A DNA stretch of 64,000 nucleotides from Oryzicola mucosus (lineage in GTDB: Bacteria; Pseudomonadota; Alphaproteobacteria; Rhizobiales; Rhizobiaceae), in the NCBI RefSeq assembly GCF_014534685.1, contig NZ_JACVVX010000004.1:124001-188000 (forward strand). The letters are read 5' to 3'. The position numbers were made by a program, and so were the translations under genes. Positions 25,057 to 36,006 of the stretch are shown piece after piece. The notes beneath the pieces are model-generated. The model searched no databases, had not been told where the DNA came from, and worked only from the letters and a program-made list of their open reading frames with translations. How positions within the stretch are numbered: the first letter of the stretch is position 1; every line of letters begins with the position of its first letter.

Positions 25057-26550
25057 TCAGCCCTCGTAGTTGTCGCGGACCAACCGGTCGAGCAGCCGGA
25101 CGCCAAAACCAGAGCCCCAGGATTGGTTGATCTCGGTGGCGGGCGAGCCCATCGCGGTGCCTGCGACATCGAGATGCGCCCATGGCGTCTCCTTGACGAA
25201 GCGCTGCAGGAACTGCGCGGCCGTGATCGAGCCGCCATAACGGCCGCCGATGTTCTTCATGTCGGCATTCTTGGAGTCGATCAGCTTGTCATACTCGGCG
25301 CCCATCGGCATGCGCCACAGCTTTTCCTGGGTGGCAAGGCCGGCCGCGGTGAGTTTTTCAGCGAGGTCGTCATTGTTTGAGAACAGGCCGGCATGGCTCT
25401 GGCCGAGTGCTACCAGGATAGCGCCGGTCAGGGTCGCGAGATTGACCATGAAGCGCGGCTCGAAACGCTCGTTGCAATACCAAAGCGCGTCGGCGAGGAC
25501 GAGGCGCCCCTCCGCGTCGGTGTTCAGCACCTCGATGGTCTGACCGGACATAGACGTGACGATGTCGCCGGGGCGCTGGGCATTGCCGTCGACCATGTTC
25601 TCGACAAGGCCGATGATGCCGACCGCATTGACCTTGGCCTTGCGGGCGGCCAGCGCATGCATCAGGCCGGCGACGGCGGCAGCCCCGCCCATGTCGCCTT
25701 TCATGTCCTCCATGCCGGCGGCCGGCTTGATCGAGACGCCGCCGGAATCGAACACGACCCCCTTGCCGACGAAGGCGACGGGCTTGTCCTTGCCCTTGCC
25801 GCCATTCCACTGCGCGACCACCAGACGGGGCGGACGTACCGAGCCCTGGGCGACGCCCAAGAGCGCACCCATGCCGAGCTTCTTCATGTCCTTCTCGGTC
25901 AGAACCTCGACCTTGACGCTAAGTTTCTCGAGCTTCTCGAGTTGTTCCGTGAACTCGAGCGTACCGAGGATGTTGGCAGGCTCGTTGACGAGGTCGCGAG
26001 CAAACAGGACGCCGTCGACCACAGCCTCGGCGGTGACGAAAGCCTTCTTCGCCGCTGAGGGGTCTGCACAGAGGATCGTGACCTTGGCAGGTTTTTTGGC
26101 CACTTCGGCGTCCTCATCGCCCTTCTTTGTTTTGTATTTGTCGAAGCTGTAGCTGCGCAGCAGAATGCCCGATGCGATGGAGGCAGCGGCGGCCGCGTCG
26201 ATCTCGGTCTCCGGCAGGTCGAGCACGACCGTGACTTCAGCCGATTTGCGCAGCTGTGCAGCGACCATGCCGCCAATTTTGAGCCAGGCATTTTCGTCGA
26301 GCGCGGACGACTTGCCCACGCCAAGTGCCACCAGCCGGTCGAGGCCCAAGCCTTCGGGCGCCAGAACCTCAACGCTGCTGCCGGACTTGCCGGTGAAGTC
26401 CGACACTTTGGACGCGCGTTCGAGGACACCAGCCGGATCGCAGGCGCTGGCCGCTTCGCTCATCGCCGCGCCATCGGCAGCGAGCACGAACACGCTCCCT
26501 TTGGACGGGACGGCAATTTTGGCAAAGGTGACGGATGGTGTTGTGGCCAT
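25057..26550 (-). CDS. pepA: Leucyl aminopeptidase
   Basis: A 497-residue M17 peptidase. The N-terminal domain begins [20 protein letters not shown]. The catalytic domain has [18 protein letters not shown] (metal and Lys residues), [11 protein letters not shown], and [14 protein letters not shown], the NTDAEGRL signature with the metal Asp/Glu and catalytic Arg. It cleaves N-terminal residues from peptides with two metal ions; some homologues also bind DNA. The ATG at 26550 follows AGGATTTT. It heads the seven-gene minus cluster. Confidence 0.96.
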   Translation of the reverse strand: MATTPSVTFAKIAVPSKGSVFVLAADGAAMSEAASACDPAGVLERASKVSDFTGKSGSSVEVLAPEGLGLDRLVALGVGKSSALDENAWLKIGGMVAAQLRKSAEVTVVLDLPETEIDAAAAASIASGILLRSYSFDKYKTKKGDEDAEVAKKPAKVTILCADPSAAKKAFVTAEAVVDGVLFARDLVNEPANILGTLEFTEQLEKLEKLSVKVEVLTEKDMKKLGMGALLGVAQGSVRPPRLVVAQWNGGKGKDKPVAFVGKGVVFDSGGVSIKPAAGMEDMKGDMGGAAAVAGLMHALAARKAKVNAVGIIGLVENMVDGNAQRPGDIVTSMSGQTIEVLNTDAEGRLVLADALWYCNERFEPRFMVNLATLTGAILVALGQSHAGLFSNNDDLAEKLTAAGLATQEKLWRMPMGAEYDKLIDSKNADMKNIGGRYGGSITAAQFLQRFVKETPWAHLDVAGTAMGSPATEINQSWGSGFGVRLLDRLVRDNYEG

Positions 26551-26883
26551 AAAATCCTGCTTTCGGGTGTTTTTGCGTAATGGCTTGTTTGGCGGTTTTA
26601 GGCCTTTTGGCAAGGTCGCGACAAGGCCCGTACATACCGTTAAGACCAGTTGGTGACCGTTGCCCGCGATCAACAGTCCCTGTTTTTTGCGTTAACCATC
26701 TCTCTTTGGCCTTTGTTATCCATTACAAGCGACACTCCGCCTCACCGCAGGAGCTCATTGGGATGGCCGGTGCGGGCCGTGATTTTGATTGCCGGAGTAT
26801 ACGGGCCTGGACGCATTTCATTCGATAGTGCCGCTTGAACCAACATTCAGGTCGGACTGGGACAGACGGAATCCTCGCGGTAT
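26551..26883. other. Divergent promoter region between pepA and lptF
   Basis: The 333 bases between the two start codons contain no credible gene. On the minus strand TTGTCG and CTAAAA are spaced 17 nt about 60 nt before pepA and could be its promoter, a weak match. I found no clear promoter for lptF and no riboswitch-like fold. Confidence 0.4.
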
Positions 26884-28071
26884 ATGAAAGTTCTCGAGAG
26901 CTACATACTGCGTCGCACGACCATCGTATTTGTCGCGGCGCTGTTCTGGACGCTGGCCATCGTATGGACCACGCAGGTCCTGGCGCGAATCGACCTGGTC
27001 ACGGACAGCGGCCAGTCTGCGCTTACCTTCTTCAAGGTCGCGAGTTACGTGCTGCCGACCGTCATCCCGATCGTTGTGCCCTTCGCGATGGTCATCGGTA
27101 TCGCCCAGACCTTGAGCGCGATGAACACCGATTCCGAACTCGTGGTGATCAGTGCCGCCGGCGCTTCGCGCACCACGGTCGTGCGCCCCATCGTGATTCT
27201 TGCGGTGCTGGCGAGTTTCTTTTCTCTGTTCGTGGGCAACATCGTCGAGCCATATGCCCGGCTGCAGAATCGCGAACTGGTTGCGTCCGCCCGCGCCGAC
27301 CTTATTTCGCTGCTGATCCAGGAAGGAACGTTCCGCAAGGTCGACAACGGCCTGTTCGTTCAGATCAGCGAGCGTCTGCCGGATGGCGGGCTGGGCGGCG
27401 TTTTCGTTGCCGATTCCCGCGAGAAGAACATCGATCTCATCTACTACGCGAAAGAAGGCGCCTTCGTTGACCGAGACGGCAGGAAGATGCTGGTCATGAA
27501 TGACGGCGTCATCCAGCGGAAGGCCCCTGGTGGCGAGGTCTCGGTGATCCGCTTCACGTCTTATGCTTTCGACATGAGCGAATTCACCAATGCGGCCAAT
27601 GAGATCACCATGTATCCCAAGGACCGCACGACCGGATATCTCCTTGATCCGCCATCCGATGACCGGATGTACCAGAAGGTTCCGCAGCAGTTCCGCGCAG
27701 AGCTCCACAGGAGATTCTCCGACTGGCTGTATCCCCTTGCTTTCGCTTTGATTTCCATCGCCGTTGCAGGCGATGCCCGCTCCCACCGCGAAGCACGGCT
27801 TCATCCGATGCTGACGGCCATCATGCTCACTCTCGGCATACGCTGGCTCGGCTTTTTCGTGGCCAACGAATCCGAATCCCAAGCCTGGCTCATCTATATC
27901 GTCTATGGCGTACCGATCGTGACGTCATTGGTGGCGAGCTGGTTCATCATCACCCATCGGACGCTTGAGATCCCCGCTTCGCTCACCAATCGCCTTGCCG
28001 ATGTCTTCGCGGCAGTCAGCAGCCGCTTCGCAGGCTTGCTGGGCCGCAAACCGAGAACGGGAGCGGCGTGA
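26884..28071 (+). CDS. lptF: LPS export ABC transporter permease LptF
   Basis: A 395-residue YjgP/YjgQ permease: three N-terminal helices (KVLESYILRRTTIVFVAAL, FKVASYVLPTVIPIVVPFAM, VRPIVILAVLASFFSLFVG), a periplasmic beta-jellyroll (about residues 130-260), and three C-terminal helices. With LptG and LptB it extracts LPS from the inner membrane. It starts the run lptF-lptG-lptD-surA-pdxA-rsmA and overlaps lptG by 4 nt. Confidence 0.94.
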   Translation: MKVLESYILRRTTIVFVAALFWTLAIVWTTQVLARIDLVTDSGQSALTFFKVASYVLPTVIPIVVPFAMVIGIAQTLSAMNTDSELVVISAAGASRTTVVRPIVILAVLASFFSLFVGNIVEPYARLQNRELVASARADLISLLIQEGTFRKVDNGLFVQISERLPDGGLGGVFVADSREKNIDLIYYAKEGAFVDRDGRKMLVMNDGVIQRKAPGGEVSVIRFTSYAFDMSEFTNAANEITMYPKDRTTGYLLDPPSDDRMYQKVPQQFRAELHRRFSDWLYPLAFALISIAVAGDARSHREARLHPMLTAIMLTLGIRWLGFFVANESESQAWLIYIVYGVPIVTSLVASWFIITHRTLEIPASLTNRLADVFAAVSSRFAGLLGRKPRTGAA

Positions 28072-29156
28072 TGGGTTGGACGCTGGGCCGCTATTTCTTC
28101 ATCCGCTACGCCGTCATCACGACGTGGTTCTTCCTCGGCATCTTTGCGTTGATCTTCATCATCGACGTTACCGAGTTCGCAAGCCGCGCGTCCGGCATTC
28201 CAGGCTTCACCTTCCAGATCGCATTGGCGGTCTCGGCGCTGCGCGTGCCGATGATCATGCAGCAGACGGTGCCTTTCGTCGGACTTTTCGCGGCCATGGC
28301 GACACTTGTGTCACTCAACCGCCGCTACGAATTGGTCATCGCTCGTGCAGCGGGTATATCGGCCTGGCAATTCCTCACGCCGATCTGCATAGGGGCTATG
28401 CTGTTCGGCGTGTTTTCGATCACTGTGCTCAACCCGATCGCAGCGCAGGGTTTTTCCAGGGCCGAGCTTCTCGAAACCGAACTGCGCAGCGGCAAGAGCA
28501 ACCAGGTCGCCGCCGACGCCGTACCATGGCTGAGGCAGAAGACCGACGGCCAGGACGTGATCATCGGCGCCCGCGCCGTTCTGAACCAGGGGTTGACGCT
28601 TTCAGACGCGTCCTTTTTCTATCTCAATGACAATAAGGATATCGTGTTGCGCAAGGATGCGGCACGCGCGGTCCTTCGGGATGGGTATTGGGAGTTGCGA
28701 CAGGTCAGAACCCTCCGCGACGGCCAGCAGGTCGAAACGCAGGCGACCGACCGCGTCAACACCAATCTAAAGCCTGAATTCGTGCAGGAACGGCTTGCGC
28801 GGCCCGAAACGATCCCATTCTTCCAATTGCCGGAGAAGATCGAGGTGGCACGGTCTTTCGGTCTGCGAGCAAACGCCTTTTCCATGCAATTCCATTCGCT
28901 TGTGGCGCTGCCTTTCCTTCTTGTCGCAATGACTCTCATTGCTGCAACAGTGTCGATGCGATTTGCCCGTATGGGACAATCCGCGACTATGATTCTGGGT
29001 GGCATCGTCGCAGGCTTTCTGCTTTATGTCGTGTCGGTTCTCGTGAAGGCATTCGGAAACGCGGGATTCGTGCCAACCTATATGGCGGCATGGTTTCCGG
29101 TTGTCGTAGCGATGTTCTTTGGAGTGACGTTCTTGCTTTATAAGGAAGACGGCTAG
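28068..29156 (+). CDS. lptG: LPS export ABC transporter permease LptG
   Basis: A 362-residue YjgP/YjgQ permease starting MGWTLGRYFFIRYAVITTWF, with the same three-helix / jellyroll / three-helix order as LptF (MQQTVPFVGLFAAMATLVSL in the N-terminal half; FHSLVALPFLLVAMTLIAAT and MILGGIVAGFLLYVVSVLVK in the C-terminal half). It pairs with LptF. Its TAG overlaps a GTG that could extend lptD. Confidence 0.94.
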   Translation: MMGWTLGRYFFIRYAVITTWFFLGIFALIFIIDVTEFASRASGIPGFTFQIALAVSALRVPMIMQQTVPFVGLFAAMATLVSLNRRYELVIARAAGISAWQFLTPICIGAMLFGVFSITVLNPIAAQGFSRAELLETELRSGKSNQVAADAVPWLRQKTDGQDVIIGARAVLNQGLTLSDASFFYLNDNKDIVLRKDAARAVLRDGYWELRQVRTLRDGQQVETQATDRVNTNLKPEFVQERLARPETIPFFQLPEKIEVARSFGLRANAFSMQFHSLVALPFLLVAMTLIAATVSMRFARMGQSATMILGGIVAGFLLYVVSVLVKAFGNAGFVPTYMAAWFPVVVAMFFGVTFLLYKEDG

Positions 29157-29167
29157 TGAGGGGCGTA

Positions 29168-31558
29168 ATGGCTGGAAGCAGCAAGACGGGCCGGATGGCA
29201 CGCCTTCTGGGCGCTAGCGCTCTCGCGTGCGTGTTCATGTATGCAGTACCGGGATCTGCGTTCGCGCAGCAAGTGCCGAGTCTTGCCGACAGGGTGCCAT
29301 CTGATGCTCAGATGCTGCTCGAGGCGGATACGCTTGTCTATGACAACGACAAGCAGACGGTTACTGCCGTTGGCGGCGTTCAAATCGAATATGGCGGCAA
29401 TCGCCTGGTCGCGCAGCGCGTCATCTACGACCGCAATACATCGCGTGTGGTTGCTACGGGTGGCGTCGAACTGCTCAACAGCGACGGAACCAAGATCTAT
29501 TCCGACCATATCGACATTACTGACGACTTCGCCGATGGTTTCGTCAACGCGCTGCGCCTGGAAACGGTCGACAAGACCTATTTCTCGGCAGAAAGCGGCG
29601 AACGCCGCGGCGGCATGCTGACAACGTTCAACAATGGCGTCTATACTGCTTGCGAACCCTGCGAAGACAAGCCGGATCGAGCGCCGATCTGGCAGATCAA
29701 GGCCAAGAAAATCATTTGGAACGGACAGACCAAGACTGTCCGCTTCGAGCAGTCACGCTTCGAGTTCTTCGGCTTTCCCCTCGCCTTCCTGCCGGCATTC
29801 GAAATCGCCGACCCTACGGTCAAGCGGAAGTCCGGCTTTTTGTCGCCCAGCATCGCCCACAATTCCAAGCTCGGATACAGCGTTGCAGTACCGTATTACC
29901 TCGCATTGGCGCCGACATACGACCTGACGCTGACGGGTCGCGGCTACACCAAGCAGGGCTTCCTCGGCGAGGCCGAATGGCGTCAGCGGTTCAACAACGG
30001 CCAATATTCGCTGAAGATGGCCGGTATCCACCAGTTGAATCCCGATGAATTTAAAGCGAACCGCGTCAATAGCGGTCCCGCAGGCGATCCGAACGAATTC
30101 CGTGGCATGATCGGAACCAAAGGTAGGTTCGAGATCAACCCTCGCTGGGCCTTCGGCTGGGACGTGATGCTCCAGACCGATAAGAATTTTTCGAACACCT
30201 ACGGGATCAACGGCTTCACTGGCACCCAGACCTCTCAGGTTTACCTCACCGGCCTGAACGACAGGAACTACTTCGATCTGAGGATGATGAAGTTCCAGGT
30301 GCAGGAAGACGTCTTCGACTCCAGCCCGAACGCTCGCAATCCGAAGCAGCCCTGGGTGCTGCCGTCGTTCGACTATGCCTACATCCCCGACCAGCCTGTC
30401 GCGGGCGGTCAATTGTCGATCGACATGAATGCCCGGTTCCTGCGCCGCGACAACCTAGATGCTTTCAACTACCTCGGAAGCACCGAGAGACGGCGTGGCA
30501 CCCCGCTGATAAGGGGCATCGAGGGCACATCGCAGCGCGTTACGGCCGAGACGGAATGGAAGCGTAACTTCATCACCGATGGCGGCTTGATCATCACCCC
30601 CCTCCTGGCGTTCCAGGCCGAGGGTGGCGGCGCGGATATGTCTGCGGATTCAGTCGCGGCTATCAATCAAATGGCAACCGACCTCGGCGTTTCTTCCGAC
30701 GTCAGGTCCTCCTGGTTCCGCTACATGGCAACCGCCGGTCTGGAGTTGCGGTGGCCGGTGCTGTTTTCCGCGACCAGTTCATCCCACATCATCGAGCCGA
30801 TGGTGCAGGTGTTTGCGCGGCCGAACGAGCAATATGTCGGCGGCCTGGGTCTCCCCAACGAGGACGCGCAGAGCTTTGTTTTCGATGCATCGACGCTGTT
30901 CGAACGCGACAAATTCTCCGGTTACGACCGGATGGAAGGTGGTTCTCGCGCCAATGTAGGCTTCCGTTATTCGGGCACCTACGACAATGGCTGGTCCACC
31001 AACGCGCTCTTCGGTCAGTCCTATGCATTGGGCGGGCAGAACTCGTTTGCCTCGCCTGATCTGGTCAATGTCGGCGCCTATTCCGGCCTCGAAACGGATA
31101 CGTCGGATTTTGTCGCGCTTGCCGGCTTCGCCAGCCCGATCGGTCTTTCCGGCTCGCTCAGCGGACGCTTCGACGAGCAAACATTCGAAATGCGCCGCAC
31201 CGAAGTGAAGCTTGGGTACAGCGATCCGAGCCTGTCGCTCACCGGCAAATACGCCTTCATTCAGGCGCAACCGCTTTATGGATTTAGCGAGGACCGTCAC
31301 GAAGTCACCGGCACGGCAGCATTGAGGCTTCACGAAAACTGGCGCGTCTTCGGATCGGCAACCTACGACATCGAACACGAGATCCCTGTGCGCAGCCGTC
31401 TCGGCTTTGCTTATGACGACGAGTGTTTCACCTATCTGATGGCCGTGAGCCGCTCTGAGAAGCAAAACAACGACGTGGAGACCAAGGTCAGCTTCAACAT
31501 CACGTTCCGTACACTGGGTGACTTCGGCTCCGGTACGGTCAACAGCCTGGCGCCTTGA
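29168..31558 (+). CDS. lptD: LPS-assembly protein LptD
   Basis: A 796-residue outer-membrane translocon. A signal peptide (MARLLGASALACVFMYAVPG...AFAQ) is followed by the OstA/LptA-like jellyroll (LLEADTLVYDNDKQTVTAVG, VATGGVELLNSDGTKIYSDH) and the large barrel (GFPLAFLPAFEIADPTVKRK, FLSPSIAHNSKLGYSVAVPY onwards). Cys pairs (YTACEPC and DDECFTY near the end) could make the interdomain disulfides. The ATG at 29168 with GAGGGG is preferred over the GTG overlapping lptG. Confidence 0.94.
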   Translation: MAGSSKTGRMARLLGASALACVFMYAVPGSAFAQQVPSLADRVPSDAQMLLEADTLVYDNDKQTVTAVGGVQIEYGGNRLVAQRVIYDRNTSRVVATGGVELLNSDGTKIYSDHIDITDDFADGFVNALRLETVDKTYFSAESGERRGGMLTTFNNGVYTACEPCEDKPDRAPIWQIKAKKIIWNGQTKTVRFEQSRFEFFGFPLAFLPAFEIADPTVKRKSGFLSPSIAHNSKLGYSVAVPYYLALAPTYDLTLTGRGYTKQGFLGEAEWRQRFNNGQYSLKMAGIHQLNPDEFKANRVNSGPAGDPNEFRGMIGTKGRFEINPRWAFGWDVMLQTDKNFSNTYGINGFTGTQTSQVYLTGLNDRNYFDLRMMKFQVQEDVFDSSPNARNPKQPWVLPSFDYAYIPDQPVAGGQLSIDMNARFLRRDNLDAFNYLGSTERRRGTPLIRGIEGTSQRVTAETEWKRNFITDGGLIITPLLAFQAEGGGADMSADSVAAINQMATDLGVSSDVRSSWFRYMATAGLELRWPVLFSATSSSHIIEPMVQVFARPNEQYVGGLGLPNEDAQSFVFDASTLFERDKFSGYDRMEGGSRANVGFRYSGTYDNGWSTNALFGQSYALGGQNSFASPDLVNVGAYSGLETDTSDFVALAGFASPIGLSGSLSGRFDEQTFEMRRTEVKLGYSDPSLSLTGKYAFIQAQPLYGFSEDRHEVTGTAALRLHENWRVFGSATYDIEHEIPVRSRLGFAYDDECFTYLMAVSRSEKQNNDVETKVSFNITFRTLGDFGSGTVNSLAP

Positions 31559-31673
31559 GGGTCAGCGGCGACATAGATTGCGCGGCGACATCGTTTCGCC
31601 GCATAAGCGGGCCATCCAGACGCAGGGACGCGGTCGAATTTCGGTTTGGCCAGGGTTAAACGGGATGTTTTTG

Positions 31674-32606
31674 ATGAGGAAATACCTCTTTTCGGCAGGT
31701 CTGGCGCTTTTGGTGGCGACGGTTTCATTGCCTGTCGTCATGGCGCCGCAGCCTGCGGTGGCGAGCGAAATCAAGTACATCGTCAATGATGTACCGATCA
31801 CAAGCTATGACATCCAGCGTCGCGCCGCTTTCCTGAAGCTGCAGAAGCGGAAGGGCAATGCCGGCGAGGATATGATCGAGCAGACGATCAAGCTGGCTGA
31901 GATGAAGCGTCTCAATGTTCGCATCACCGATCAGCAGGTGGCCGACGCCTATGCGCGCTTTGCCGCGTCCAACAAGCTGAAGCCGGCGCAGATGGATCAG
32001 ATTCTCGCCCAGGCAGGTGTGACCAGTTCGCATTTCAAGGAGTTCATCCGCACCCAGATGGGTTGGAACCAAGCGCTGAGCCGCCGTTTCCGCTCCGAAG
32101 CGGGTGGTGGCATGACCGAGCAGGATGTCGTGCGCAAGATGCTGCAGAACGGCGGCAACAAACCGACGGCTACTGAATATATGCTGCAACAGGTGATTTT
32201 TGTCGTGCCCGCCGCTCAGCGCGGTGCGATAATGGCCAAGCGCAAGCGTGAAGCCGAAGCCATGCGCGGTCGTTTCAACGGATGCGAGAGCACCCGCCAA
32301 TTCGCTCAGGGCCTGATCGACGTTACGGTCCGCGATCTCGGTCGCGTGATCGCGCCTCAGCTTCCCCCGGAATGGGCCGACCAGATTAAGAAGACGAAGA
32401 CCGGCGGTGCCACCACGGTTCGCGAGACCGATCGGGGCGTTGAGTTCATCGGCATCTGCAGCGCGCGCGAAGTGTCTGATGACAAGGTCGCGCAACTGGT
32501 GTTCCAGAACGAAAGCACGGGCGCCGGCGGCGACAAACAGGCCGAGGAACTCAGCAAGAAATATCTCGCTGAACTGCGGACCAAAGCCCGCGTCGTCCAA
32601 CGCTGA
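31674..32606 (+). CDS. SurA-like periplasmic chaperone/peptidyl-prolyl isomerase
   Basis: A 310-residue secreted protein: signal MRKYLFSAGLALLVATVSLP, then the SurA N-terminal chaperone domain (IKYIVNDVPITSYDIQRRAA, EQTIKLAEMKRLNVRITDQQ, the typical start of SurA) and a parvulin-like region (TATEYMLQQVIFVVPAAQRG, LGRVIAPQLPPEWADQIKK). Compared with E. coli SurA (428 residues) it has room for only one isomerase domain. A start at 31665 is also possible. It lies between lptD and pdxA, the order seen in E. coli. Confidence 0.87.
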   Translation: MRKYLFSAGLALLVATVSLPVVMAPQPAVASEIKYIVNDVPITSYDIQRRAAFLKLQKRKGNAGEDMIEQTIKLAEMKRLNVRITDQQVADAYARFAASNKLKPAQMDQILAQAGVTSSHFKEFIRTQMGWNQALSRRFRSEAGGGMTEQDVVRKMLQNGGNKPTATEYMLQQVIFVVPAAQRGAIMAKRKREAEAMRGRFNGCESTRQFAQGLIDVTVRDLGRVIAPQLPPEWADQIKKTKTGGATTVRETDRGVEFIGICSAREVSDDKVAQLVFQNESTGAGGDKQAEELSKKYLAELRTKARVVQR

Positions 32607-32621
32607 TCTCATCCAGCGGTC

Positions 32622-33635
32622 GTGCGTAATCGTGCGCCGCTGGCGCTGACAGTTGGCGACCCCTCCGGTATCGGGCCGGAAATCGCTATCGATGCCTGGC
32701 GCAGACGCAAGGAATTTGCGTTGCCGGCTTTTTATCTTTTGGCCGATCCTGATCTGATCGAAAGCCGAGCAGGTTCGTCAAGCCTGCAGATCGCTCTCGT
32801 TGCGCCTGAAGAGGCCGAAGCGCGCTTTTCGGATGCCCTGCCCTTAGTGCCTCTGGCGGCGCGGCTTATCGATAAGTGTGGGATCCCAGACCGGGCCAAC
32901 GCTGCGGGCATTATTGAATCGATCGACCGCGCCGTGGAGGATACGTTGTCCGGACGCGCCGGCGCGGTGGTTACCTGCCCAATCGCCAAAAAGCCGCTCT
33001 ACGACGCAGGCTTCCGTTTTCCCGGCCACACCGAGTATCTCGCGCATCTTGCCGAGAGGCATGGACATGCCGCCGCGATGCCGGTGATGATGCTGGCAGG
33101 CCCCGACCTCCGCGCCGTGCCCGTCACCATCCATATCGCGCTTGCCGAGGTCCCGAAGGCGCTTACAACCGAGCTGATCGTCAGGACTGCCGCCATCACA
33201 GCCAACGACCTTCGCGGCCGCTTCGGCATCGCAAAGCCGCGCCTTGCCATTTCGGGTCTCAACCCACATGCGGGCGAAGGCGGCGCTATGGGCCGAGAGG
33301 ACCTGGACATCATCTTGCCTGCGGTGCTGGCCTTGCAACGGCAAGGCATCGACGCCTTCGGTCCGCTGCCCGCCGATACGATGTTTCATCCCCGCGCCCG
33401 CGCGACCTATGACGCAGCCCTGTGCATGTATCACGATCAGGCGCTGATCCCGGCCAAGGCGCTTGCCTTCGATGAAACGGTCAACGTCACGCTCGGTCTG
33501 CCCTTCATCCGCACCTCGCCCGACCACGGCACCGCGTTCGACATTGCCGGGAAAGGCGTGGCGCGCTGCGGCAGCCTGGTGGCGGCGCTGAAGCTTGCGC
33601 GCCAGCTTGCCGACAATGAGGTCACAACTGCATGA
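32622..33635 (+). CDS. pdxA: 4-hydroxythreonine-4-phosphate dehydrogenase
   Basis: A 337-residue PdxA that oxidises 4-phosphohydroxy-L-threonine for pyridoxal phosphate synthesis. Motifs: [44 protein letters not shown] split over the active site, [23 protein letters not shown], and [11 protein letters not shown] with the metal-binding His. The start is GTG at 32622. It overlaps rsmA by 4 nt. Confidence 0.96.
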   Translation: MRNRAPLALTVGDPSGIGPEIAIDAWRRRKEFALPAFYLLADPDLIESRAGSSSLQIALVAPEEAEARFSDALPLVPLAARLIDKCGIPDRANAAGIIESIDRAVEDTLSGRAGAVVTCPIAKKPLYDAGFRFPGHTEYLAHLAERHGHAAAMPVMMLAGPDLRAVPVTIHIALAEVPKALTTELIVRTAAITANDLRGRFGIAKPRLAISGLNPHAGEGGAMGREDLDIILPAVLALQRQGIDAFGPLPADTMFHPRARATYDAALCMYHDQALIPAKALAFDETVNVTLGLPFIRTSPDHGTAFDIAGKGVARCGSLVAALKLARQLADNEVTTA

Positions 33636-34456
33636 GGATCGATGGCCTCCCCCCCTTGCGCGACGTCATCGAACGCCACGGCCTTCAGGCCAAGAAGGCG
33701 CTCGGTCAGAATTTTCTGCTCGACCTGAACCTGACCAGCAAGGTCGCCCGCGCCGCAGGAGACCTCACGCAAACCACCGTCATCGAGGTAGGCCCTGGTC
33801 CAGGCGGCCTGACCCGCGCATTGCTCCTGAGCGACGCCAAACGGGTTATTGCCATCGAACGCGACGAGCGCTGCCTTTCCGCATTGGCTGAGATTTCGGA
33901 TCATTATCCCAACCGTTTGGAGGTGATCTCGGGTGATGCCTTGAAGACCGATTTCACAGCGCTTGCGCCCGGCGAAGACGTCAAGATCGTCGCCAACCTG
34001 CCCTACAATATCGGTACGGAGCTTCTGGTCCGGTGGTTGACGGTGCTGGACTGGCCGCCCTTCTACCAGTCGCTGACGCTGATGTTTCAGCGCGAGGTCG
34101 CCCAGCGCATCGTGGCGACGCCTCGGGATGATGCCTATGGCCGCCTGGGCGTGCTTGCCGGCTGGCGCACGGACGCGCGCATTGCCTTCGACGTGCCCCC
34201 ACAGGCCTTCACGCCGCCGCCCAAAGTCACCTCCTCGGTGGTGCATCTGGTGCCGCGCGCGGCGCCCCTGCAGGCCGATGTGGTCAAGCTTGGGCGCGTC
34301 ACCGAAGCGGCCTTTGGCCAGCGCCGCAAGATGCTGCGCCAGAGCCTGAAAAGCCTCGGCGGCGAGGCGCTGTTGCAACGTGTCGGCATCGACCCCACAC
34401 GCAGGGCGGAAACGCTGGACGTCGAGGATTTTGTCGCGCTGGCGAACCTGATCTGA
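33632..34456 (+). CDS. rsmA: 16S rRNA (A1518/A1519-N6,N6)-dimethyltransferase RsmA/KsgA
   Basis: A 274-residue enzyme. It has the N-terminal [13 protein letters not shown] motif, the SAM site [16 protein letters not shown], the catalytic [11 protein letters not shown] and the C-terminal helical domain with [12 protein letters not shown]. It dimethylates two adjacent adenines in helix 45 of 16S rRNA. It ends the lpt-surA-pdxA-rsmA run and converges on gmk with only 6 nt between. Confidence 0.97.
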   Translation: MRIDGLPPLRDVIERHGLQAKKALGQNFLLDLNLTSKVARAAGDLTQTTVIEVGPGPGGLTRALLLSDAKRVIAIERDERCLSALAEISDHYPNRLEVISGDALKTDFTALAPGEDVKIVANLPYNIGTELLVRWLTVLDWPPFYQSLTLMFQREVAQRIVATPRDDAYGRLGVLAGWRTDARIAFDVPPQAFTPPPKVTSSVVHLVPRAAPLQADVVKLGRVTEAAFGQRRKMLRQSLKSLGGEALLQRVGIDPTRRAETLDVEDFVALANLI

Positions 34457-34462
34457 GCGCAG

Positions 34463-35116
34463 TCAGATCTTCTCGGCCAGCAATCCGGAAATGAAGTTGA
34501 ACAGGCCGGGACGGCGGTCGCGCCGCAGGCGTTCCGCCTTGACGATCGCGGTCACCTCCTGGAACGCTCTGTCGAGGTCGTCATTGATGACGACGAAATC
34601 ATACTCCGTCCAATGTTCGATCTCGTCGCGCGCGTTTTTCAGCCGCTGGTCGATCACCGCGTCCTGGTCCTCCGCCCGGCGCTTGAGCCTGGCCTTCAAC
34701 TCGCCCATGGATGGCGGCAGAATGAAGATCGAGACGATATCGGCGCGCATCTGCTGCTTGAGCTGCGTGGCACCCTGCCAGTCGATATCGAACAGCATGT
34801 CGCGACCTTCAGCCATGGCCAACTCGGCCGGGGCACGCGGCGTGGCGTAATAGTTGCCGTGGACTTCCGCCCATTCGAGCAGATCGCCATTGTCGCGCAG
34901 GCTTTCGAACTCGCGCTTGTTGGAAAAATGGTAATGGACGCCTTCGATTTCGCTGCCTCGACGTGGGCGCGTGGTGACGCTCACCGACATCTCGAAGCCG
35001 ATGTTGCTTTCGATCAGGTTGCGCGCGATCGTCGTCTTGCCGGCGCCGGAGGGCGACGACAGCACGAGCATGAGCCCGCGACGCTTGATACTGGAACCGG
35101 TGTCTTTGGTGGCCAT
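34463..35116 (-). CDS. gmk: Guanylate kinase
   Basis: A 217-residue enzyme that converts GMP to GDP. The P-loop is [18 protein letters not shown]; the GMP site includes [19 protein letters not shown] and [26 protein letters not shown] follows. The ATG at 35116 is chosen because it gives the family length and lies 2 nt after the yicC stop. Confidence 0.96.
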   Translation of the reverse strand: MATKDTGSSIKRRGLMLVLSSPSGAGKTTIARNLIESNIGFEMSVSVTTRPRRGSEIEGVHYHFSNKREFESLRDNGDLLEWAEVHGNYYATPRAPAELAMAEGRDMLFDIDWQGATQLKQQMRADIVSIFILPPSMGELKARLKRRAEDQDAVIDQRLKNARDEIEHWTEYDFVVINDDLDRAFQEVTAIVKAERLRRDRRPGLFNFISGLLAEKI

Positions 35117-35118
35117 GT

Positions 35119-36006
35119 CTACTCCAGATTCTGGACCTGTTCGCGGAACTGGTCCACCACGGCCTTCAGTTCGAGGCCGATGGCGGTGACCGAAGCCGCG
35201 TTGGACTTCGAGCACAAGGTGTTGGATTCGCGGTTGAATTCCTGGGCCAGGAAATCGAGTTTCCGGCCGACCGCACCGCCCGAAGCCAGCAGCGCACGGG
35301 CGGAGACGATATGTGTCTTAAGCCGGTCGATCTCTTCGCGGATGTCGGCACGGGTTGCCAGAAACGCCGCCTCGGTTGCGATCCGGCTTTCATCGAGAGA
35401 CGGTACGGCATCGAGAAGCAACCGTACCTGCTCGACAAGGCGCTCACGGATCGCGGCCGGTTCGCGCGAAGCGTCCGCCTCGGCCTTCGCCGTCAAAGCT
35501 TCGATGGCGTCGACATGCCCACCCAGAACCTCCACGAGGGCTGCGCCTTCGGCCTGACGGGCCTGTTCGAGACCGGCCAGCGCGTCGTTCAGCGCAGCCA
35601 GGATGATAGCGTCGAGAGCGGCACGCTCCTCCTCGGTTTCGACCGCCTCGGGCATATCCAGCACACCGTGCAGCGAAAGCAGGCCGTCGGCGGTAGGGGG
35701 TGCTGCGCCAAAATGTTCTACGAGGCGTTGGGCGAGACCGGCGACATCCTTGAGAAAGGCCTCATTGACGACGGGTTGGGTAAGGCCGGTGGGCCGCCCG
35801 ATTGTCAGTGCCGCCTGAACGTTGCCGCGGGAAAAGCGCTTCTGGATTGCCTGTCTGGCGAGCGGTTCGAGCCGGTCCAGGCCGGGCGGCAGCCGCAGCC
35901 GCGCATCGAGGCCTTTGCCGTTGACCGACTTGATCTCCCAGGCGACGGAGGTACCTGCCTGCTGCCCGGTGGCCCGTGCAAATCCCGTCATGCTCTGAAG
36001 TGTCAT
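35119..36006 (-). CDS. yicC: YicC family endoribonuclease
   Basis: A 295-residue protein beginning [14 protein letters not shown] and carrying the YicC N-terminal block ([20 protein letters not shown]) and C-terminal DUF1732 region ([20 protein letters not shown]), ending [13 protein letters not shown]. Homologues are stress-related endoribonucleases. The start at 36006 is fixed by the conserved MTGFA motif; a longer frame reads back over the intergenic gap. It is paired with gmk. Confidence 0.92.
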   Translation of the reverse strand: MTLQSMTGFARATGQQAGTSVAWEIKSVNGKGLDARLRLPPGLDRLEPLARQAIQKRFSRGNVQAALTIGRPTGLTQPVVNEAFLKDVAGLAQRLVEHFGAAPPTADGLLSLHGVLDMPEAVETEEERAALDAIILAALNDALAGLEQARQAEGAALVEVLGGHVDAIEALTAKAEADASREPAAIRERLVEQVRLLLDAVPSLDESRIATEAAFLATRADIREEIDRLKTHIVSARALLASGGAVGRKLDFLAQEFNRESNTLCSKSNAASVTAIGLELKAVVDQFREQVQNLE

